A DNA stretch of 9,470 bases from Phycisphaerales bacterium (GTDB lineage: Bacteria; Planctomycetota; Phycisphaerae; Phycisphaerales; UBA1924): positions 1 to 9,470 of the forward strand of contig JAUXUZ010000194.1 of NCBI GenBank assembly GCA_030680655.1. Reading direction: 5' to 3'. The stretch's first letter is position 1. Every line of letters starts with the position of its first letter. Below the pieces are notes generated by a model. The model was not told the origin of the DNA and did not search any database. It saw only the letters and a list, made by a program, of their open reading frames with translations. The position numbers and the translations under genes were made by a program. Positions 6,241 to 9,470 of the stretch are shown here, piece by piece.

Positions 6241-6783
6241 CAGGCACCCCTCGCACGTTGAGCGCGGCGGGTGCTCGCCTGCCAGAACCCGGGCGCAGGA
6301 CCACCCGCGCGCGCGGGCGCGGAGCGGGCATGCCGGGGGTTCGTGCGGGTACGGGCCATGTGCGAACGAGCGTAGCCGAGATTTCCAAAGGCCCATCGAT
6401 CCAACGGGCGTGTGGGGACGCCCGCTGGAAAGATGAACTGTGTGACCGGACCAGTCTCCCGCGCTGCGCGGGAGCAGAACTCGAGATTCAGCCGACGATG
6501 CGGCATCCATAATCAGCGACCGGGGCCTTCTGCGCCGCCGGAAGACCCGAGGCTGCGGCGGACGCGGTCAATTCAAGAGCGATGTGCCTGGACATGTGCG
6601 ACGCTTTCGCTGTGTCTACCCGACTCGGACCTGCTGCTTACTTGCCACATGTCGGCGGGGGGCACGTTCCTTGCATCGCTCGCGGAGTTCGTGCCGACAG
6701 CGCACGCGACAACACGCCGGTTTCCGGCTGGTTCTGAGCACTTCCATCACCTATCCGGACCCATCTCACCCGAGCGAGGCGGC
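6241..6783. other. Long intergenic region without a convincing gene
   Basis: This stretch lies between the esterase stop and the sigma factor start and should hold the promoter of the sigma/anti-sigma pair. Open frames exist in it on both strands, but their products are Arg/Pro-rich, lack family motifs and show no good ribosome site. It contains a perfect inverted repeat at 6456-6474 and a weaker one (GCCGG-TTT-CCGGC, 6716-6728) about 56 bp beyond the esterase stop, which has no U-tract. No clear sigma-70 or ECF promoter could be fixed by eye. Confidence 0.6.
6456..6474. repeat. Perfect inverted repeat upstream of the sigma factor gene
   Basis: CTCCCGCG (6456-6463) and CGCGGGAG (6467-6474) form an 8-bp stem with a CTG loop, about 216 bp upstream of the sigma start. 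It could be an operator dyad or an RNA hairpin in a long leader. No U-tract follows on either strand, which argues against a simple terminator. Confidence 0.5.
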
Positions 6784-8163
6784 CTAGGGCTGGGCGGGGA
6801 AGAGGAACCGCAACGCGGCTGAGAACCGATTCGCCCACGCACCCTCGTTGTGCTCTGCCGCTTGGTCAAAGACAAAGACCCGCCGATCGTCCCCAAACCC
6901 CGCGGAGCGCAGCGACTGATTGAGCGACTTGACGGCCGCGGCGTAGCGGTCGCTGCCTTCCTGCTTGCCGGCGCCGAGCTCCGACCCGCCCACGGCGAGA
7001 TAGACCTTGCCCGGCCACTTTGCCGCGCCTGACGCAAACCGCGCCCCGTAGTCGGCCTTGCCGAAGTTGAGGCTCGGGCTCTCGGCGAGCACCTTGCCGA
7101 ACACCTCGGGGTGCGCTGAGCCTGCGTACAGGCTGATCAAACCGCCGAGCGACGAGCCGCCGATGCCGGTGCTCTCGGGCCCTGTGCGCACGCGGAAGGC
7201 CCGCTCAACGCGCGGCATGACGGTGGAGATCACCCAGTTGATGTAGCGTTCGCCGCCGGCCTCGCCGGCCCCCCCCGCGGAAGAGCCGCCCGTCGGCGGA
7301 ACGTATTCGACCATCCGCAGCTTGCCCGCGTGAGGGATGCCCACGATGATGAGCGGCTCGACGGCCTTTTCGTTGATCAGCTTTGTTGCGGCCTCGTCAA
7401 CCCCCCACTCCGCGGGGATCGCCGGGTGCTTCTGGAAGATGTTCTGCCCGTCGTTCATGTAGAGCACGGGGTAGCGGCGGTCCTTGTTCTCCGGCGCGTC
7501 GTAGCCGGGCGGCAGCCAGACGAGCAGGTCACGCTTGAACGGCGCGGCATCGCCGCCGACCACTTCGAGGCGCTTCACCGTTCCGGTGACGTTGAGGAAG
7601 TAGTACGGGTTGACGTCGGCCCGCGCCTGCACGTTGGGCCGTTGATCGCCCCACCTGGGGATCGTGAAGGAGAACTCGGGCTTCTCGCCGTTGGTCAGGT
7701 ACTTGGCATCAACCTCCGGGAGCATGCGGTTGCCGGGAACGGCCATGTCGTCCTGGAGTTCCTCGGTCTCCCACGACCCGCGGGTGAACTTGAACTCCAT
7801 CGCGCTGTCGGCCGCGGCGGGGGTCATGATGATCTCCCACGACATGTCCGACCGGGCCTGCAGCTTGAACTTCTCGCTGCCGGGGTCCCAGCCGTTGTGG
7901 CTGTGTGCCAGGTAGATCGGCGAGTCGGGCGAGGCACGCCCGGTGGCATCCTTCACGCGGATGATGTACCCCTGCTTGAGCGTCTCGGGGCGGACACCCT
8001 TGGCCTTCGCGACGGGCTGCGCCGCGGGTTTACCGGGCGCCGGCGCGGCCAAGGCAGGCGCGGTCGCGTTGCGGCTGCGTCCCTTGGTTGGGATGCCGAA
8101 GTAGATGCTCCCGGCCATCGCAAAGGGCGTGAGCAGGAAGAGGGTCAGCATGAACTTGGACAT
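6784..8163 (-). CDS. Exported alpha/beta-hydrolase esterase (esterase-D/enterochelin-esterase-like) with N-terminal carbohydrate-binding-like domain
   Basis: This is a 459-aa predicted serine hydrolase acting outside the cytoplasm. Residues 4-24 are a hydrophobic N-terminal segment (signal peptide or membrane anchor), followed by an Ala/Pro-rich linker (about 33-56). Residues about 64-150 look like a CBM20/CBM48-type beta domain (IYLAHSHNGWDPGSEKF, MEFKFTRGSWETEE). Residues about 195-459 match the esterase-D fold (DLLVWLPPGYD, YPVLYMNDGQNIF, LIIVGIPHAG). The nucleophile is probably S338 in GGSSLGG and the catalytic His probably H438 in AEHNEGAW. The acid may be E395 in GGSELG, which is less certain. 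A Gly-rich loop at 291-304 interrupts the hydrolase domain. ATG 8163 is preferred over the in-frame ATG 8175 because GGGAG sits 5 nt upstream. Feruloyl- or acetyl-ester and siderophore-ester substrates are all known in relatives; the substrate here is unresolved. Confidence 0.88.
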   Translation of the reverse strand: MSKFMLTLFLLTPFAMAGSIYFGIPTKGRSRNATAPALAAPAPGKPAAQPVAKAKGVRPETLKQGYIIRVKDATGRASPDSPIYLAHSHNGWDPGSEKFKLQARSDMSWEIIMTPAAADSAMEFKFTRGSWETEELQDDMAVPGNRMLPEVDAKYLTNGEKPEFSFTIPRWGDQRPNVQARADVNPYYFLNVTGTVKRLEVVGGDAAPFKRDLLVWLPPGYDAPENKDRRYPVLYMNDGQNIFQKHPAIPAEWGVDEAATKLINEKAVEPLIIVGIPHAGKLRMVEYVPPTGGSSAGGAGEAGGERYINWVISTVMPRVERAFRVRTGPESTGIGGSSLGGLISLYAGSAHPEVFGKVLAESPSLNFGKADYGARFASGAAKWPGKVYLAVGGSELGAGKQEGSDRYAAAVKSLNQSLRSAGFGDDRRVFVFDQAAEHNEGAWANRFSAALRFLFPAQP

Positions 8164-8168
8164 CGGTG

Positions 8169-8182
8169 CTCCCATGCGGGAG
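8169..8182 (-). promoter_or_regulatory. Shine-Dalgarno inside a small hairpin before the esterase gene
   Basis: On the minus strand CTCCC (8182-8178), loop GCAT and GGGAG (8173-8169) form a 5-bp stem-loop. The 3' arm GGGAG is the Shine-Dalgarno of the ATG at 8163, with 5-nt spacing. Folding would therefore hide the ribosome site. Confidence 0.45.
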
Positions 8183-8196
8183 TTTAGGACAACGGG

Positions 8197-8216
8197 CCCT
8201 GTGCGGGAGCACAGGG
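8197..8216 (-). repeat. 8-bp hairpin in the pilT-esterase intergenic region
   Basis: CCCTGTGC (8197-8204) and GCACAGGG (8209-8216) pair perfectly around a 4-nt loop. The element lies 74 nt after the PilT-like stop and 33 nt before the esterase start. It may be a terminator of the PilT-like gene, but no U-tract follows; alternatively it is a structured part of the esterase 5' leader. Confidence 0.5.
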
Positions 8217-8289
8217 ACAGCACTCGCCCTTTCTCCAACATGGGGCAAGGCGCCGCCAATTACTGGCCGTAGGCCGCCGATGTTCCCGT

Positions 8290-9470
8290 CTACCGCATGT
8301 TCACGCCGCCGATGCGCTTGAGGCGCATCTGCAGGTCGTCGGCGTTGGGGCTGGCCTCGAGGGCGACGCGGACGTGGACGTACTCCTGCTCGACGCGCTC
8401 GAGCAGCGAGCCGTTGAAGTCCACCATGCCCTGCTGGCGCGCCTCGACGCTCTTGAGGTACTCGCGGAGCTCGCCCTCGCGCCCCTCGAGGATGAACTTC
8501 TGAACGATGGGGTTGTTGACCAGGATCTCAAGGGCCGGGATGCGCGCGATCTCCGCGTGCATCGTCGGCAGCAGCTTCTGGTAGACGAACGCACGCATCT
8601 GGTAAGCGAGCATCTTGCGCACCTGCTCCACTTCCTCCGCCTCGAAGAGGCCGTAGATGCGGCTGAACGTCTGCGTCGAGCTCGACGCGTGGATCGTTCC
8701 GTAGACAAGGTGGCCCGTCTCGGCCGCGTGCAGCGCGGCCTCGAACGTCTCCTTGTCGCGCATCTCACCCACGAGCACGACGTCGGGGTTCTCGCGGACC
8801 AGGGCTCGCAGGGCCGTCTTGAAGTCGCTGACGTCGATGCCGATCTCGCGCTGGTTGATCGTCGCCTTCTTGTCGGTCAGCAGGTACTCGATCGGGTCTT
8901 CGATGGTGACGATGTGCACCGGCTTGCGCTCGTTGACGTAGTCGAGCATGGCCGCGATCGTCGTCGTCTTGCCCGAGCCGGTCACGCCCGACAGCAGCAC
9001 CATGCCCTGGGGCTGCAGCGCGATCTGCTCCATGATCGGCGGTAGGAAGAGCTGGTCGAAGCGGCGGATGGTGGCCGTGATCAAGCGGCACGCGCAGGAG
9101 AGCTTGCCGCGCGCCTGGAAGATATTGACGCGGAAGCGGGTGTTGTCGTCGTAGTCGTACGCAAAGTCGGCCGAGCCGAACTTGTGCAGGTCGTCCATCA
9201 ACTCCTTGGAGAGGATGTGCTTGGCGATCTGCAGGAACTCTTCACCGGTCACCGGGGCGGTGTCGAGAGCCTTGAGCGCACCGCGCAGGCGGATGCGCGG
9301 CGCCTGCCCTGACTTCATGATGAGGTCGGAGCCCCCCAGCTTGATACAGGCCTTGAGGAAGTCGCCGAAGCGCGTCGCGTGCGGGTCGTGCTCGCCGTCG
9401 GGGTCCATCACCACGTGCCCGCCGCCGCCGGCGTGTGACTCGTGCGCGGCCGGGGTGCGATGAAGGGTCT
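8290..9470 (-). CDS. pilT: PilT-family type IV pilus retraction ATPase (5' end possibly beyond the window)
   Basis: This is a cytoplasmic hexameric ATPase that powers pilus retraction and twitching in known relatives. Residues below are counted from GTG 9414 (374 aa from there). The N-terminal PAS-like domain spans about 15-120 (FGDFLKACIKLGGSDLIMKSG, then RFRVNIFQARG). The ATPase core has Walker A G143-VTGSGK-T150, the Asp box TIEDPIEY (170-177), Walker B VVLVGEMRD (212-220) and the His box TGHLVYGTIHASS (233-245). The region after 291 (PALEILVNNPIVQKFILEGREGEL) corresponds to the family's ILVNTPAVRNLIREGK stretch, with RNLIRE replaced. GTG 9414/9411 and ATG 9408 are possible starts. No Shine-Dalgarno precedes them, and the frame stays open with coding-like codon use to the window edge, so the true start may be outside. 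No other pilus gene is present, as is often the case for pilT. PilU-like paralogy cannot be excluded. Confidence 0.9.
   Translation of the reverse strand, partial: TLHRTPAAHESHAGGGGHVVMDPDGEHDPHATRFGDFLKACIKLGGSDLIMKSGQAPRIRLRGALKALDTAPVTGEEFLQIAKHILSKELMDDLHKFGSADFAYDYDDNTRFRVNIFQARGKLSCACRLITATIRRFDQLFLPPIMEQIALQPQGMVLLSGVTGSGKTTTIAAMLDYVNERKPVHIVTIEDPIEYLLTDKKATINQREIGIDVSDFKTALRALVRENPDVVLVGEMRDKETFEAALHAAETGHLVYGTIHASSSTQTFSRIYGLFEAEEVEQVRKMLAYQMRAFVYQKLLPTMHAEIARIPALEILVNNPIVQKFILEGREGELREYLKSVEARQQGMVDFNGSLLERVEQEYVHVRVALEASPNADDLQMRLKRIGGVNMR

Noticed and set aside
6362..6386. GGAAAT as -35 of an autoregulated sigma promoter
   Set aside because: No GTCT-like -10 occurs at about 17 nt spacing, so it does not match the candidate upstream of the PEP-CTERM-like gene.
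6716..6728. GCCGG-TTT-CCGGC as terminator of the esterase gene
   Set aside because: The stem is only 5 bp and no U-tract follows on the minus strand.
6412..6822. Possible small gene in the gap upstream of the sigma factor
   Set aside because: The 136-residue product has no motif, no good ribosome site, an Arg/Pro-rich composition and overlaps the end of the esterase gene.
7330..8187. Plus-strand open frame antisense to the esterase
   Set aside because: It has no family motifs and mirrors the codons of a hydrolase with a visible GGSSLGG motif and catalytic His on the minus strand.
8374..9045. Plus-strand open frame antisense to the PilT-like gene
   Set aside because: The minus strand carries Walker A, Walker B, Asp and His boxes of PilT; the antisense product has only low-complexity Leu/Arg/Asp sequence.

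Overview
The window is high-GC bacterial DNA that reads like a Planctomycetota genome, most likely of the Phycisphaerae/Phycisphaerales type. The main reason is a pair of neighbouring secreted proteins that end in the cysteine-bounded 'GC-type' dockerin-like module (AD-G-x-x-GG ... DG ... DNNDFIVFID-x-FF). These lie beside a protein with a PEP-CTERM-like tail in which PTP replaces PEP. The lineage is an inference from these sorting modules; there is no rRNA or other phylogenetic marker here.

Layout. Left part, plus strand: a 949-aa mosaic surface protein (78-2927) with a six-motif HAF-like region, two PPC-like beta domains, a LamG-like domain and a terminal dockerin-like module. A second, 267-aa dockerin-bearing secreted protein (3085-3888) follows. 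A strong hairpin (3912-3945) separates these from a block that is entirely on the minus strand. Read in the direction of transcription, from right to left, that block is: a PilT-type retraction ATPase (stop at 8290, 5' end open to the window edge), a secreted or membrane-attached alpha/beta-hydrolase esterase with a carbohydrate-binding-like N-terminus (8163-6784), about 540 bases without a convincing gene, an ECF-type sigma factor (6240-5629), its translationally coupled single-pass anti-sigma candidate (5632-4838), and a PEP-CTERM-like exported protein (4706-3972).

How the parts fit. Nearly everything concerns the cell envelope: two different C-terminal surface-sorting or anchoring signals side by side, a sigma/anti-sigma pair that could pass an envelope signal to transcription, an exported esterase and a pilus motor. 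The sigma/anti-sigma pair directly precedes the PEP-CTERM-like gene on the same strand, so that gene is a plausible target; a weak ECF-like promoter candidate lies in the gap. No cohesin, exosortase or other pilus gene is visible in the window, so the partners of these modules must be encoded elsewhere.

Most interesting points: the dockerin-like pair with nearly identical calcium-loop DNA; the domain mosaic of the 949-aa protein; an esterase leader in which the Shine-Dalgarno sequence sits in a small hairpin and its complement occurs twice; and an anti-sigma candidate that lacks the zinc-ligand pattern. No tRNA, rRNA, CRISPR array, insertion sequence or phage gene was recognised.
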